DNA of 64,000 bases from Levilinea saccharolytica (lineage in GTDB: Bacteria; Chloroflexota; Anaerolineae; Anaerolineales; Anaerolineaceae), in NCBI RefSeq assembly GCF_001306035.1, contig NZ_LGCM01000045.1, forward strand, positions 1 through 64,000, in the 5' to 3' direction. Numbering within the stretch: the stretch's first letter is position 1; each line of letters opens with the position of its first letter. A model generated the notes under the pieces. The model did not search any database, was not told the origin of the DNA, and worked only from the letters and a program-made list of their open reading frames with translations. The translations under genes were made by a program, and so were the position numbers. Shown in pieces: positions 8,894-17,268 of the stretch.

Positions 8894-9649
8894 ATGCTCT
8901 ATCTGGTGGCAACCCCCATCGGCAATTTAGGCGATATCACCCTGCGCGCGCTGGAAGTCCTGCGCACGGTGGACCTGGTGGTCAGCGAAGACACCCGCAC
9001 CACCGGTTTCCTGCTCAAGCACTTTGAGATCAAAAAGCCCCAGATGGCCTTCCACGAATACAACGAAATCCGCGCCCTGCCGCGCATTTTGGACACCCTG
9101 CGCAGCGGCCAATCCGTGGCGGTGGTCACAGACGCGGGCAGCCCGGCGGTCAGCGACCCTGGGTTCGTGCTGGTGCGCAGCGTGCTGGCCGAGGGTCTGC
9201 CCGTCACGGCCATCCCCGGCCCCACCGCGGTCATCCCTGCCCTGGTGCTCTCCGGCCTGCCCGTGCACAGCTTCACCTTTCGCGGTTTCCCCCCGCGCAA
9301 AAGCGGCGCCCGCCGCCGTTTTTTGGCCGTGGATTTAACCTCCCCGCACACCCTCATCTTTTACGAATCACCCCACCGCCTAGTGAGCTTTTTGGAAGAC
9401 GCCCAGGCCGTGTTCGGCGACCGGCGCGCCGCCCTGGCCAACGACCTGACCAAAATGTTCGAGGCCGTTTTCCGCGGGCGGCTGAGCGAATGTATCGCCC
9501 ACCTGCAGGCCGTCCCGCCCCGCGGCGAATACACCGTGGTCATCGAAGGCGCCGCGGCTGAGCCCGAAGCCGAAGGTGAGGACGGGGCCGAACCTGCCCC
9601 CAAACCGGGCAAGCGCAACAAATACCCGCGCCAACCGGCCGAGGACTGA
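8894..9649 (+). CDS. rsmI: 16S rRNA (cytidine1402-2'-O)-methyltransferase
   Basis: 251 residues from the ATG at 8894. The N terminus reads [16 protein letters not shown], the standard RsmI start; an upstream in-frame ATG at 8852 lies within the -10 region and is discarded. SAM-dependent tetrapyrrole-methylase fold with VSEDTRTT and [11 protein letters not shown]. It methylates the 2'-OH of C1402 in the decoding centre. The C terminus carries an acidic tail, then a basic one. rsmE starts 7 nt after the stop, giving an rRNA methylation pair. Confidence 0.94.
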   Translation: MLYLVATPIGNLGDITLRALEVLRTVDLVVSEDTRTTGFLLKHFEIKKPQMAFHEYNEIRALPRILDTLRSGQSVAVVTDAGSPAVSDPGFVLVRSVLAEGLPVTAIPGPTAVIPALVLSGLPVHSFTFRGFPPRKSGARRRFLAVDLTSPHTLIFYESPHRLVSFLEDAQAVFGDRRAALANDLTKMFEAVFRGRLSECIAHLQAVPPRGEYTVVIEGAAAEPEAEGEDGAEPAPKPGKRNKYPRQPAED

Positions 9650-9656
9650 GACCCCC

Positions 9657-10379
9657 ATGCACCGCTTTTTCCTGCCGCCCGAAGCCTTCCAGGCCGATAC
9701 CGTGCATTTCCCCCCCGAAACCGCCCATCAGATCCGGCGGGTGCTGCGCCTGGGGGCCGGGGCCGAGGTGTTGGCCCTGGATAACCAGGGCTGGCAGTAC
9801 CGCGTGCAGTTAACCGGGGACGACCTGGGGCAGGTGCTCAGCCGCCAGGCAGCCGCGGGCGAACCCGCCCTGCACCTGACCCTTTACCTGGCCCTCACCC
9901 AGCGCGAAAAATTTGAATGGGCGCTGCAAAAATGCACCGAAGCCGGGGTTTCGGCCTTTGTGCCCTTTGTCTCCACCCGCTCCCTGGTGCAGGACGCCCA
10001 GGACGCGCACAAAAAGCTGCCGCGCTGGCAAAAGATCGTGCAGGAAGCCGCCGAGCAAAGCGGCCGCGGGCGCATTCCCCCCGTGGCGGCCCCCCTGCCC
10101 TGGGCTGGCGCCCTGAAAAGCGCCCAGGCAGCCAGCCTGCGCTGGATCGCCTGGGAGGAGGAACAGCAAACCGGCCTACGCGCAGCCCTGCGCGGCCTGT
10201 CCCCCGCCCCCGGCCAGACCGCCGCCGTGTTCATCGGCCCCGAGGGGGGCTTTACCCCCGCCGAGGTGGAGCAGGCGCGCCAAAGCGGCTGCCAGCCGCT
10301 CAGCCTGGGGCCGCGCATCCTGCGTATGGAAACCGCCGCCCTGGCGGCGGCGGTCTTGTTGGTGTACGAATTGGGCTGA
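9657..10379 (+). CDS. rsmE: 16S rRNA (uracil1498-N3)-methyltransferase
   Basis: 240 residues from the ATG at 9657, 7 nt after rsmI; an in-frame ATG at 9576 lies inside rsmI and is not used. N-terminal PUA-like RNA-binding part (MHRFFLPPEAF, HQIRRVLRL), then a SPOUT knot domain with IGPEGGFTPAEVEQA and LGPRILRMETAALAA. It methylates N3 of U1498 in the 30S subunit. No separate promoter is seen, so it is likely co-transcribed with rsmI. It converges on ftsK with 7 nt between stops. Confidence 0.95.
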   Translation: MHRFFLPPEAFQADTVHFPPETAHQIRRVLRLGAGAEVLALDNQGWQYRVQLTGDDLGQVLSRQAAAGEPALHLTLYLALTQREKFEWALQKCTEAGVSAFVPFVSTRSLVQDAQDAHKKLPRWQKIVQEAAEQSGRGRIPPVAAPLPWAGALKSAQAASLRWIAWEEEQQTGLRAALRGLSPAPGQTAAVFIGPEGGFTPAEVEQARQSGCQPLSLGPRILRMETAALAAAVLLVYELG

Positions 10380-10386
10380 GGCAGCC

Positions 10387-12828
10387 TCAGGCGCCGTCGT
10401 CCTCCGGCGGCGCGGTGGGGCCGTAATCCAACACCTCGCGCACCTGGGTGTTGGGCTGCACCGGGCCCACAATCCCTTTTTCTTCCATCGCGTCAATCAA
10501 ACGCGCCGCGCGGGTGTAGCCGATGCGCATGCGCCGCTGGAGCATGGTGATGGAGGCCCGCCCCTCGCGCCGCACCAGATCCACCGCGTCCTTCATCAAA
10601 GGATCGCCGCCCTCTTCCATATCCTCCCACAGCGCTCCCTGATGCAGCGGTACGCCCGCCGGAATCCATTCGCCGGAGGACATGGGCTGCGGCGTCCCCG
10701 AAGTTGAACCCAAACGCGCCGACTCATCCCGCCAATAATCCACCACCCGCTGAATTTCCACATCGGAAACATACACACCCTGCAGGCGCACCGGCGCCGA
10801 GGCGTCGGGGGCCTGGAAGAGCATATCCCCGCGCCCCAACAGGCGCTCAGCCCCAGGTTGATCCAAAATGACGCGGCTGTCAATGCCCGAAGCCACCATA
10901 AAGGCCACCCGCGCCGGGAAATTGGCCTTGATCAGGCCGGTCACCACGTCCACCGAAGGGCGCTGCGTGGCCAAAATCAGGTGAATGCCGGTGGCGCGCG
11001 CCAGCTGCGCCAGGCGGGTGATGGTGCGCTCGGTTTCGTCCGGCGAAAGCATCATCAAATCGGCCAGCTCGTCAATCACCACCACCAGATAGGGCAGCTT
11101 TTCGGCAGGGAAGCGGGTGTTAAATTCCTGAATATTGCGCACGCCGCTGCGCGAAAACTTGTGGTAGCGGCTGTCCATCTCGCGCATCATCCACTGCAGC
11201 GCGCCGATGACCCGATCGGCCTCCACCACCACCGGAGCCAGCAGGTGGGGGATGCCGTTGTAGCCGGTCAGCTCCACCCGTTTGGGGTCCACCAGCACCA
11301 GGCGCAGATCCGAAGGGGTGTTGTTCAGCAGAAAACCGGCCAAAATGGCGTTCACGCACACCGATTTGCCCGAACCGGTGGTGCCCGCGATGAGCAGGTG
11401 CGGCATGGCCGACAGGTCGTAGGCCGCCGGGTGCCCGGCCACATCCTTGCCCAGGGCAAAGCGCAGGCCGGAGCGCAGGCGTTGGAAACGTTCCGATTCG
11501 ATCACCTCGCGCAGGCTCACGCGGCTGATTTCCAAATTGGGCACTTCGATGCCCACATAGCTGCGCCCGGGCACGGGGGCCTGAATACGGATGCGCGGGG
11601 CGGCCAAAGCCAGGGCCAAATCATCCGCCAGGCTGGCGATCTTGCCCACGCGCACACGCGTGCGGCCGGTGCGCGTCTCCACAAAATCTGGCTCCACCCC
11701 AAACTGGGTCACGGTGGGGCCGGGGTTGACCTCCACCACATGGCAGGGGGCGCCAAAGGAAGCCAGGGTCTCTTCAATCAGCCGCGCCCGCTCCTGGTTG
11801 CTGGTGTTCTGCACCGCCGCCGGGGTGGGCGGGTCTAAAATGTCCTCCACTGCGGGCAGAGTCCAGGCGATGGACACCGCCGGAACTGGCGCCGCCGCGG
11901 GGCGCGCACCTTCTGCTGTCTGGGATGCCTCGCTCACCGCCCCCGCCGGGGTGGGCTCTGCCGCCGCTGGAAGCGGGCTTTGACCCGCGGGCGCGGGACG
12001 GACGCCGCCGCTGCGCTGGGGCAGGGGCGCGTATTCGGGCGGCAGGGGCGTATATACGGGGGGTTCCCCCGCGGGCGTGCTGGCCGCCGTTGAGCGGCTT
12101 TCGGCCTCCGGCGCGGGCTGCCGCACCCGTTCCCACAGGGGCCGCAGCCAACCGAGCAGCTCCGGAACAGTCACATCCAGCGCCAGGGCCAGTCCCAAAA
12201 TGAGCCAGGCGATGAGGGCCACCACCGCCCCCGGCCCGCCCAGGGTGGATACCAGCAGCCGCTCCAGCGCGCCGCCCACATACCCACCGCCGCGGCCCGC
12301 GCTGGCCAGTTCCCAGCCGCCGCCAAACAGCAGATGCAGCCAGGTCAGCAGATTCAGGAAGAGCAAAATCAACCCCAGGCTGCGCTCCCCCGAAAGCACC
12401 GGCAGGCGCTCCACGTTGCGGAACACCAGCCACAGTCCAAAGCCCACCAGCAGCACCGGCAGCACCAAAGCCCCCCAACCCGCCGCCTTGTATAAGAAAG
12501 TCACCCACCAGCCGGTCAGCAGGCCGTTTTCCGAAGAGAGCAGGGCCAGCAGGCTGAGCAGCCCCACCAGGGCCAGCGCGCCCCCCAAAATATCCAGCTT
12601 GCGCTCGGCGGAAAGCCCCTGGAACTGCCAGGAGGGCAGCCGGGGCGCAGGGGGGGGTGAAGAAGAGCGGCGTCCGCTGCGGCGTGAAAGCAGCCCCGCG
12701 GATTTGCTTTGCCGGGCGGGTTTAGCCGCGCTGCGCGGGCGCACGGCAGGCTTGGCCGCGCCTTTGGAGACCGGTTTGGCCATGGATTTGGGGGCCGCTT
12801 TGCGCGGCGTGGGTTTACTGGGAGACAC
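10387..12828 (-). CDS. ftsK: DNA translocase FtsK/SpoIIIE
   Basis: 813 residues from a GTG at 12828, chosen because AAGGAGG lies 5 nt upstream and because a longer frame would overlap the methyltransferase. Basic Ala/Pro/Lys-rich N terminus, four or five TM helices (~75-215), a Pro/Ala-rich linker, then the motor: Walker A GTTGSGKS, the LLVLVDPKRVEL strand, VVIDELADLMM, and a C-terminal winged-helix gamma domain (ASITMLQRRMRIGYTRAARLIDAME). It pumps chromosome dimers through the septum, normally with XerCD. The compact membrane domain resembles other short FtsK/SpoIIIE proteins. Confidence 0.96.
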   Translation of the reverse strand: MSPSKPTPRKAAPKSMAKPVSKGAAKPAVRPRSAAKPARQSKSAGLLSRRSGRRSSSPPPAPRLPSWQFQGLSAERKLDILGGALALVGLLSLLALLSSENGLLTGWWVTFLYKAAGWGALVLPVLLVGFGLWLVFRNVERLPVLSGERSLGLILLFLNLLTWLHLLFGGGWELASAGRGGGYVGGALERLLVSTLGGPGAVVALIAWLILGLALALDVTVPELLGWLRPLWERVRQPAPEAESRSTAASTPAGEPPVYTPLPPEYAPLPQRSGGVRPAPAGQSPLPAAAEPTPAGAVSEASQTAEGARPAAAPVPAVSIAWTLPAVEDILDPPTPAAVQNTSNQERARLIEETLASFGAPCHVVEVNPGPTVTQFGVEPDFVETRTGRTRVRVGKIASLADDLALALAAPRIRIQAPVPGRSYVGIEVPNLEISRVSLREVIESERFQRLRSGLRFALGKDVAGHPAAYDLSAMPHLLIAGTTGSGKSVCVNAILAGFLLNNTPSDLRLVLVDPKRVELTGYNGIPHLLAPVVVEADRVIGALQWMMREMDSRYHKFSRSGVRNIQEFNTRFPAEKLPYLVVVIDELADLMMLSPDETERTITRLAQLARATGIHLILATQRPSVDVVTGLIKANFPARVAFMVASGIDSRVILDQPGAERLLGRGDMLFQAPDASAPVRLQGVYVSDVEIQRVVDYWRDESARLGSTSGTPQPMSSGEWIPAGVPLHQGALWEDMEEGGDPLMKDAVDLVRREGRASITMLQRRMRIGYTRAARLIDAMEEKGIVGPVQPNTQVREVLDYGPTAPPEDDGA

Positions 12829-12838
12829 CGCTTCCTCC

Positions 12839-13939
12839 TTAGGCTGCGCCGTGAGAATCCGCCAGCAGGCGCTGACGCAGTTCATCAATCACGCACAGGC
12901 GTTGGTTTTCATCTTCGTAATACCAGGCCAGCCAGCCGTTGGCGGGCGCGCCGCCCGAAAGCTGCGAGGCCAGGCCGTGGATCGAGGCGCACAGCCCGTC
13001 CAGCATCAGCCGCCCGTCCGCGCGCACCTGAGCCGCCTGAGCGCGCTCGCCGCGGTAATACAGGCTCTGCCCCGGCTGCAGCAGCCCGGCCTCCAACAGC
13101 CGTCCAAAGGGCAGCCGCCGGGTTTTGGCCGGGGCGCGCCCTTCCAGCGCGTACACTGCGTCCTCTTCGCTCAACGGCTGCACCTGCGCCAGCCGTTCTT
13201 CGGCCACGCGGATGTATTCCGCCTCGCGCTCAATGCCAATCCAATGGCGGCGCAGTTTTTTGGCCACCGCGCCGGTGGTGCCGCTGCCGAAAAATGGATC
13301 CAACACCACATCCCCCGGGCAGCTGGCGGCGGTGAGCACGCGGTAGAGCAGCGCCTCGGGCTTCTGGGTGGAGTGAGCTTTCTGCCCGTTGTGGCGGATG
13401 CGCTCCGGGCCGTTGCAAATCGGCAGCAGCCAGTCGCTGCGCATTTGCAGATCGTCATTGAGGGCTTTCAGCGCGTGGTGGTTAAAGGTGTAGCGCGCCC
13501 CTTTGAATTTGCTCACCCACAGCAGGGTCTCATGCGCGTTGGTAAAGCGCACCCCGCGAAAATTGGGCATGGGGTTGGTCTTGATCCAGATGACATCGTT
13601 GAGGAACCAGAAGCCCAGGTCCTGCAGCAAGGCCCCAATGCGGAAGATATTGTGATACGAGCCGATGACCCACAGCGTGCCCGTGTCTTTCAGCACGCGG
13701 CGGCAGGCGGCGATCCACTGGCGGCAGAAGGCGTCATACGCCTCCAGGGAATCATAATGATCCCAATCGTCATCCACCGCGTCCACGCGGGTCTGATTGG
13801 GCCGCCAGAGTTCCTTCTGAAGCTGCAAATTGTAGGGGGGATCTGCAAAGATCAAATCTACCGATTTTTCCGGCAGACGTTCGAGGATCTCAACGCAGTC
13901 ACCCTGCAAAATCTGGTCTAGGGGAAGGTTTGCACACAT
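12839..13939 (-). CDS. ccrM: CcrM-like DNA adenine methyltransferase (predicted GANTC) with RAMA domain
   Basis: 366 residues. Beta-class order: catalytic DPPY (33-36) first, SAM-binding FFGSGTTG (216-223) later. The central part closely follows CcrM as I know it: [45 protein letters not shown] and QMRSDW. A RAMA domain fills ~274-358, as in CcrM. No endonuclease gene is adjacent, so it looks like an orphan epigenetic enzyme rather than half of a restriction system. A GATTC site (a GANTC match) lies in its own leader at 13965-13969. GANTC specificity is inferred from similarity. ftsK starts 10 nt downstream. Confidence 0.9.
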   Translation of the reverse strand: MCANLPLDQILQGDCVEILERLPEKSVDLIFADPPYNLQLQKELWRPNQTRVDAVDDDWDHYDSLEAYDAFCRQWIAACRRVLKDTGTLWVIGSYHNIFRIGALLQDLGFWFLNDVIWIKTNPMPNFRGVRFTNAHETLLWVSKFKGARYTFNHHALKALNDDLQMRSDWLLPICNGPERIRHNGQKAHSTQKPEALLYRVLTAASCPGDVVLDPFFGSGTTGAVAKKLRRHWIGIEREAEYIRVAEERLAQVQPLSEEDAVYALEGRAPAKTRRLPFGRLLEAGLLQPGQSLYYRGERAQAAQVRADGRLMLDGLCASIHGLASQLSGGAPANGWLAWYYEDENQRLCVIDELRQRLLADSHGAA

Positions 13940-13990
13940 GCCAGGGCCGCACCGGAACGAGAAGGATTCTCAGAACAAACGTACAACCCT

Positions 13991-13996
13991 ATTGTA
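13991..13996 (-). promoter_or_regulatory. -10 element of the ccrM-like gene
   Basis: TACAAT on the minus strand (13991-13996), 51 nt before the ATG, in the 72-nt gap after the Nudix gene. No convincing -35. The leader contains one GANTC site at 13965-13969. Confidence 0.45.
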
Positions 13997-14011
13997 ACAT
14001 AAGCAGCCCAT

Positions 14012-14536
14012 TTACAGCTCGGGCGGAGCGGGGCGGCCTTCGTCCTCAGCCCCCAGGCCCAGTACGTGCCGGGTGGCGTAAAAAGCCAGCGGCGGCAGCC
14101 CCCCGCGAGGGAAAAAGGCGGCGCTGTCAGCGTCGTCCCCCGCCGCCAGGGTTCCCCCCTGCACCTCCGCGCGGTAAATGATGAAAATATCCGCCCCGCG
14201 GCGGTGTTCACGCCCAGCCAAAACCGTCACCAGGCCGGTGACGCGCACGCGCAGGCCGGTTTCTTCCCAACATTCGCGCTCCGCCGCCCGCTGGGGGTCT
14301 TCATGCGCGTTGACAAAGCCCGCGGGCAGGCTCCACAGGCCGCGCAGAGGTTCGTTAACGCGCCGCACCAGCAGCACGCCCGCCTCCCCTTCCACCAGCA
14401 CGCCCACCGCCACTTTGGGGTCCGCAAAATGAATATAGCCGCAGGCCGGGCACACCGGGCGCAGCTCCCCAAAGCGCATTTCCTGCGTTAACGGGGCAGC
14501 ACAATACGGGCAAAAACGAAAGGGGTCGTCTTGCAT
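14012..14536 (-). CDS. Nudix hydrolase with N-terminal zinc ribbon
   Basis: 174 residues. Zinc ribbon CPYC (9-12) and CPAC (29-32), then a Nudix fold. The Nudix box runs from G73 with E79, R87, E88, E91, E92 and G94, matching GX5EX7REUXEEXGU. The architecture is that of NUDT-like/ADP-ribose or NADH pyrophosphatase relatives, but the NudC SQPWPFPxS signature is missing, so the substrate is open. Cytoplasmic house-cleaning or nucleotide-sugar hydrolysis is likely. It lies 3 nt after the anti-sigma gene and may share its transcript. Confidence 0.88.
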   Translation of the reverse strand: MQDDPFRFCPYCAAPLTQEMRFGELRPVCPACGYIHFADPKVAVGVLVEGEAGVLLVRRVNEPLRGLWSLPAGFVNAHEDPQRAAERECWEETGLRVRVTGLVTVLAGREHRRGADIFIIYRAEVQGGTLAAGDDADSAAFFPRGGLPPLAFYATRHVLGLGAEDEGRPAPPEL

Positions 14537-14539
14537 CGG

Positions 14540-15514
14540 TTAACGGCGCCGAACCTGCCAGGCGGCCAGGCCCAGCCCCACCCCCAGAGTCAGCAGACTC
14601 AGGGGCAAAACCCACGGCTGCGCAGTGGGGTAGGCGCTCTCCTGGCTTTCGCGGTTCTCACTGGGCGCAGCATAGGCCTCTGCCGCAGCGCTGCTTTGGG
14701 GAACCAGCATCTGGCCCTGTTCCTCCGGCGCGGGCAGCCCCAGGATCAGATCCCCACTTTGAAGGGGCACTTCCGTGGGGGCTTCCATCGGCACGGTAGG
14801 GGCTTCCTTGGCAGACGGCGGCTCAGCGGGCACCTCCGTGGGGGCTGGTTCCGCGGCAGCCGTTGCTCCCTCAGGCTCAGCGGGCAGCTCCGTGGGGACT
14901 GCGTCCGCGGCGGTCATTTCGCCCTCTGGTGCAGCTGGCGCGGCCAACTCGGCGGGGGCGGGCACAGGCATTGCATCTTCCATCTCCGTGCCGCCGCCGC
15001 GGCCCATCGTGTCACCACCACCGCCGCCCATGCCAAAGCCCGGAACCCCCTGGAAACCCCAGGTGATGATCATGGGCGTGGGTTCAGCGGCCATTTCCGC
15101 GCCCGCCTCAGCCGGGGCCGAGGCAGCATCCATACTTTCCATCATCATCGGCGCGGGGGCCGCCGCGGGGGCGGCCATCAAGTTAGGGGCCGAGAGGGGC
15201 AGCAGGCGCAGCCCCATCAGCACCACCGCCGACAGGGTGGCGATGACCGATGAGAAGCTGAGCACCGGGAACCAGCGCGAAACGCGCCGAGCTTCCGCCG
15301 CCATAGCGCGCGTCAGGGTGAAATTGTGGGGAACGGGGTGAGGGCGCAGCGCGCGCAGCATGGCGCGCGTGTGTTTTAAGTCTTCCAACCCTTGCCGCAG
15401 CTCTGCTGACAGCGACAGGCGGGCTTCCAGCTTTCGCGCGGCCTCAGCTCCCAGCTGGCCGTCCAGATATTCAGAAAGTTGTGCCCAGTCTTGGGGGGTA
15501 AGTGTTGGTTTCAT
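14540..15514 (-). CDS. Predicted anti-sigma factor with low-complexity external region
   Basis: 324 residues. The N-terminal ~70 residues (WAQLSEYLDGQLGAEAARKLEARL) look like an anti-sigma/zf-HC2 helical domain but lack its His and Cys ligands. TM1 is ~82-105. Then ~180 residues of Pro/Ala/Glu-rich sequence with a Gly/Met-rich patch (GMGGGGGDTMGRGGG), a second TM and a terminal RRR. Its ATG overlaps the sigma factor TGA, strongly suggesting partnership: sequestration of the sigma at the membrane with the outer region as sensor or spacer. No sequence identity to a named anti-sigma is claimed. Confidence 0.75.
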   Translation of the reverse strand: MKPTLTPQDWAQLSEYLDGQLGAEAARKLEARLSLSAELRQGLEDLKHTRAMLRALRPHPVPHNFTLTRAMAAEARRVSRWFPVLSFSSVIATLSAVVLMGLRLLPLSAPNLMAAPAAAPAPMMMESMDAASAPAEAGAEMAAEPTPMIITWGFQGVPGFGMGGGGGDTMGRGGGTEMEDAMPVPAPAELAAPAAPEGEMTAADAVPTELPAEPEGATAAAEPAPTEVPAEPPSAKEAPTVPMEAPTEVPLQSGDLILGLPAPEEQGQMLVPQSSAAAEAYAAPSENRESQESAYPTAQPWVLPLSLLTLGVGLGLAAWQVRRR

Positions 15515-16128
15515 GCGCGTCCCTCAAGTACCTGACGAAACTGGGGCGGCAAAAGTTCCCAGAAGCCCTGCAGGCAGTCGCGCAGCCGCACCCGCCCGCG
15601 AGCCAGGCGGCTCTTGACCGTCCCCAGGGGCGTGCGCACCGCCTCCGAAACCTCCAGATAGTCCAAACCCTGCACATCCACCAGCACCACCACAGCGCGG
15701 AATTCATCCGGCAGCCCCTGCAGGCAGTGTTGGATGGCTTTTTCCAGTTCGCCCTGCGCCACCTGATCCTCCGGCGAAGGGCCGTCATCCGCCAGCCAGG
15801 CCGGGGATTCGATTTCTTCTTCGCCGTCGTCCGAAAGCGGCTCCAGAGGGGTGGTGGGCCGCCGCTTGCGCCGCCGCAGCTCGTCGTAGCAGGCGTTGGT
15901 GACCATGCGCATGACCCACGCGCGGAAGGACCCCCCGCGGAAGCTGCTCAGGCTGCGGTACGCGGCAATAAAAGCGGTCTGGGTCACATCCTCGGCCGCG
16001 GCGTCGTCGCTCAGGATGCGCAGGGCCACGTTATAGGCCAACCCCTGATATTGCAGCACCAGTTGGTTAAAGGCGTCCAAGTCGCCCGCGCAGGCCTGTT
16101 GAACCAGGCTGTGTTCATCTGTGTTCAT
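15511..16128 (-). CDS. ECF-type RNA polymerase sigma factor
   Basis: 205 residues from the ATG at 16128 (AAGGGA upstream, and ATGA overlap with the DUF3054 stop); the frame is open further up but only through that gene. Region 2: NVALRILSDDAAAEDVTQTAFIAAY; the -10 recognition helix is followed by SFRAWVMRMVTNACYDELRRRKRR. An acidic linker precedes region 4: LPDEFRAVVVLVDVQGLDYLE with TPLGTVKSRLARGR as HTH. No anti-sigma other than the downstream coupled gene is near. Its regulon is unknown. Confidence 0.93.
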   Translation of the reverse strand: MNTDEHSLVQQACAGDLDAFNQLVLQYQGLAYNVALRILSDDAAAEDVTQTAFIAAYRSLSSFRGGSFRAWVMRMVTNACYDELRRRKRRPTTPLEPLSDDGEEEIESPAWLADDGPSPEDQVAQGELEKAIQHCLQGLPDEFRAVVVLVDVQGLDYLEVSEAVRTPLGTVKSRLARGRVRLRDCLQGFWELLPPQFRQVLEGRA

Positions 16129-16520
16129 GCGCGTCCCTTCGGTTTGAACAGCCACATCGCTAGAATTCGCCATAAGCCCATTCCCAACGCCGTTGTGCCC
16201 GAAAGCACCAGCGCGAACACCGGTATCACCGGCGCGCTCCCCAGCCATAATCCGCGCAAGACGGCGGCCAGGGGGCCCGCGGCGATGCCAGCCAAGACGG
16301 CGCGCCAGGCCGTGCTTTTCCAGGTGACCCACCCCGGTTGGTACAGGCCGCCCAGGAAGGCCGTCAGCCCCCAGGCTGCCAGCAGCGGCACGACCATCGC
16401 CAGCAGGCGCCCGCCCGCCGGGTTGGATTGGTGGGTGGCAAAACCCGCCAAAGACACCCCCAGCAGCACCAGGGCGTCGCCCACCGCCGTCCACAGCACA
16501 GCGCGAATTGTCCACTTCAT
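16125..16520 (-). CDS. DUF3054-type membrane protein
   Basis: 131 residues from the ATG at 16520 (MKWTIRAVLW). Four TM helices are predicted, with a basic C terminus KPKGRA. It resembles DUF3054 proteins, which have no known function. Its stop overlaps the sigma factor start, so it is translationally coupled to the sigma/anti-sigma pair and may be part of the same signalling unit. A TACAAT box 6 nt before the ATG suggests a leaderless start. Confidence 0.75.
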   Translation of the reverse strand: MKWTIRAVLWTAVGDALVLLGVSLAGFATHQSNPAGGRLLAMVVPLLAAWGLTAFLGGLYQPGWVTWKSTAWRAVLAGIAAGPLAAVLRGLWLGSAPVIPVFALVLSGTTALGMGLWRILAMWLFKPKGRA

Positions 16521-16526
16521 GGGTCT

Positions 16527-16532
16527 ATTGTA
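16527..16532 (-). promoter_or_regulatory. -10 element abutting the DUF3054 start
   Basis: TACAAT on the minus strand, 6 nt from the ATG at 16520. A start seven nt downstream would be the A of the ATG itself, giving a leaderless mRNA. No good -35. Confidence 0.45.
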
Positions 16533-16555
16533 ATATGATTTTGGCCGCTTGGGGG

Positions 16556-17251
16556 TCAGGCCGTCAAGGCCCAATCCACAGCCGCCTCGGCATGGATGCG
16601 CGTGGTGGGGAAGAGCGGCAGAGGGCTGTCTTCGGGACGCACCAACAGCTCAATTTCCGTGCAGCCCAAGAGTATCCCCTGCGCCCCCGCCGCGGCCAGG
16701 TCCGCGATGATCTCGCGGTAGGCGGCGCGCGATTCTTCGCGGATTTGACCCAGGCACAGTTCATCATAAATCACGCGGTGAACGGTTTCGCGTTGGGCCG
16801 GGGGCGGGGTGAGCACGGTAAGCTGGTGCAGCTGTTCCAGGCGGCCGCGGTAGAAATCCTCTTCCATGGTGAAGCGCGTGCCCAGCAGCCCAATGCGCTG
16901 AACGCCGGCAGCTTTCACCCGTTCGGCGGTGGCGTCCGCGATGTGCAGGAAGGGAATCTGGATGGCAGCCTGGATGTCGTCTACCAACTTGTGCATGGTA
17001 TTGGTGCACAGAATGACCACATCCGCCCCGGCGCGCTCCAGGCTGGCCGCCGCCTCTGCCATGCGCTGCCCGCTTTCTTCCCAGCGGCCTTCGCGCTGCA
17101 AAACCTCGATCTCGGCAAAATCCACCGAGGTCAGGATGCAGCGGGCCGAATGCAGGCCGCCCAGGCGGGCGTGTACGGTCTGATTGAGGATGCGGTAATA
17201 TTCCAACGAAGATTCCCAGCTCATGCCGCCGATCATTCCGATGGTTTTCAT
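16556..17251 (-). CDS. Aspartate/glutamate racemase family protein
   Basis: 231 residues. PLP-independent racemase fold with the two catalytic Cys in CTNTMHK (C82) and GCTEI (C197), and the N-terminal IGMIGGMSWESS typical of the YgeA/aspartate racemase branch. Probable role: D-aspartate or broad-specificity D-amino acid formation. It lies 17 nt after the upstream molybdo-enzyme gene on the same DNA but downstream in transcription, so it may be co-transcribed. Substrate not determinable. Confidence 0.9.
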   Translation of the reverse strand: MKTIGMIGGMSWESSLEYYRILNQTVHARLGGLHSARCILTSVDFAEIEVLQREGRWEESGQRMAEAAASLERAGADVVILCTNTMHKLVDDIQAAIQIPFLHIADATAERVKAAGVQRIGLLGTRFTMEEDFYRGRLEQLHQLTVLTPPPAQRETVHRVIYDELCLGQIREESRAAYREIIADLAAAGAQGILLGCTEIELLVRPEDSPLPLFPTTRIHAEAAVDWALTA

Positions 17252-17268
17252 CCTGCCTCCTGAGGGGA

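Noticed and set aside
12829-12888. Longer N terminus for FtsK starting inside the methyltransferase gene
   Set aside because: The GTG at 12828 has AAGGAGG at ideal spacing; the extra residues are the reverse frame of the methyltransferase end.
12077-13921. 614-codon plus-strand frame
   Set aside because: Antisense to ftsK and the methyltransferase; no recognisable protein features.
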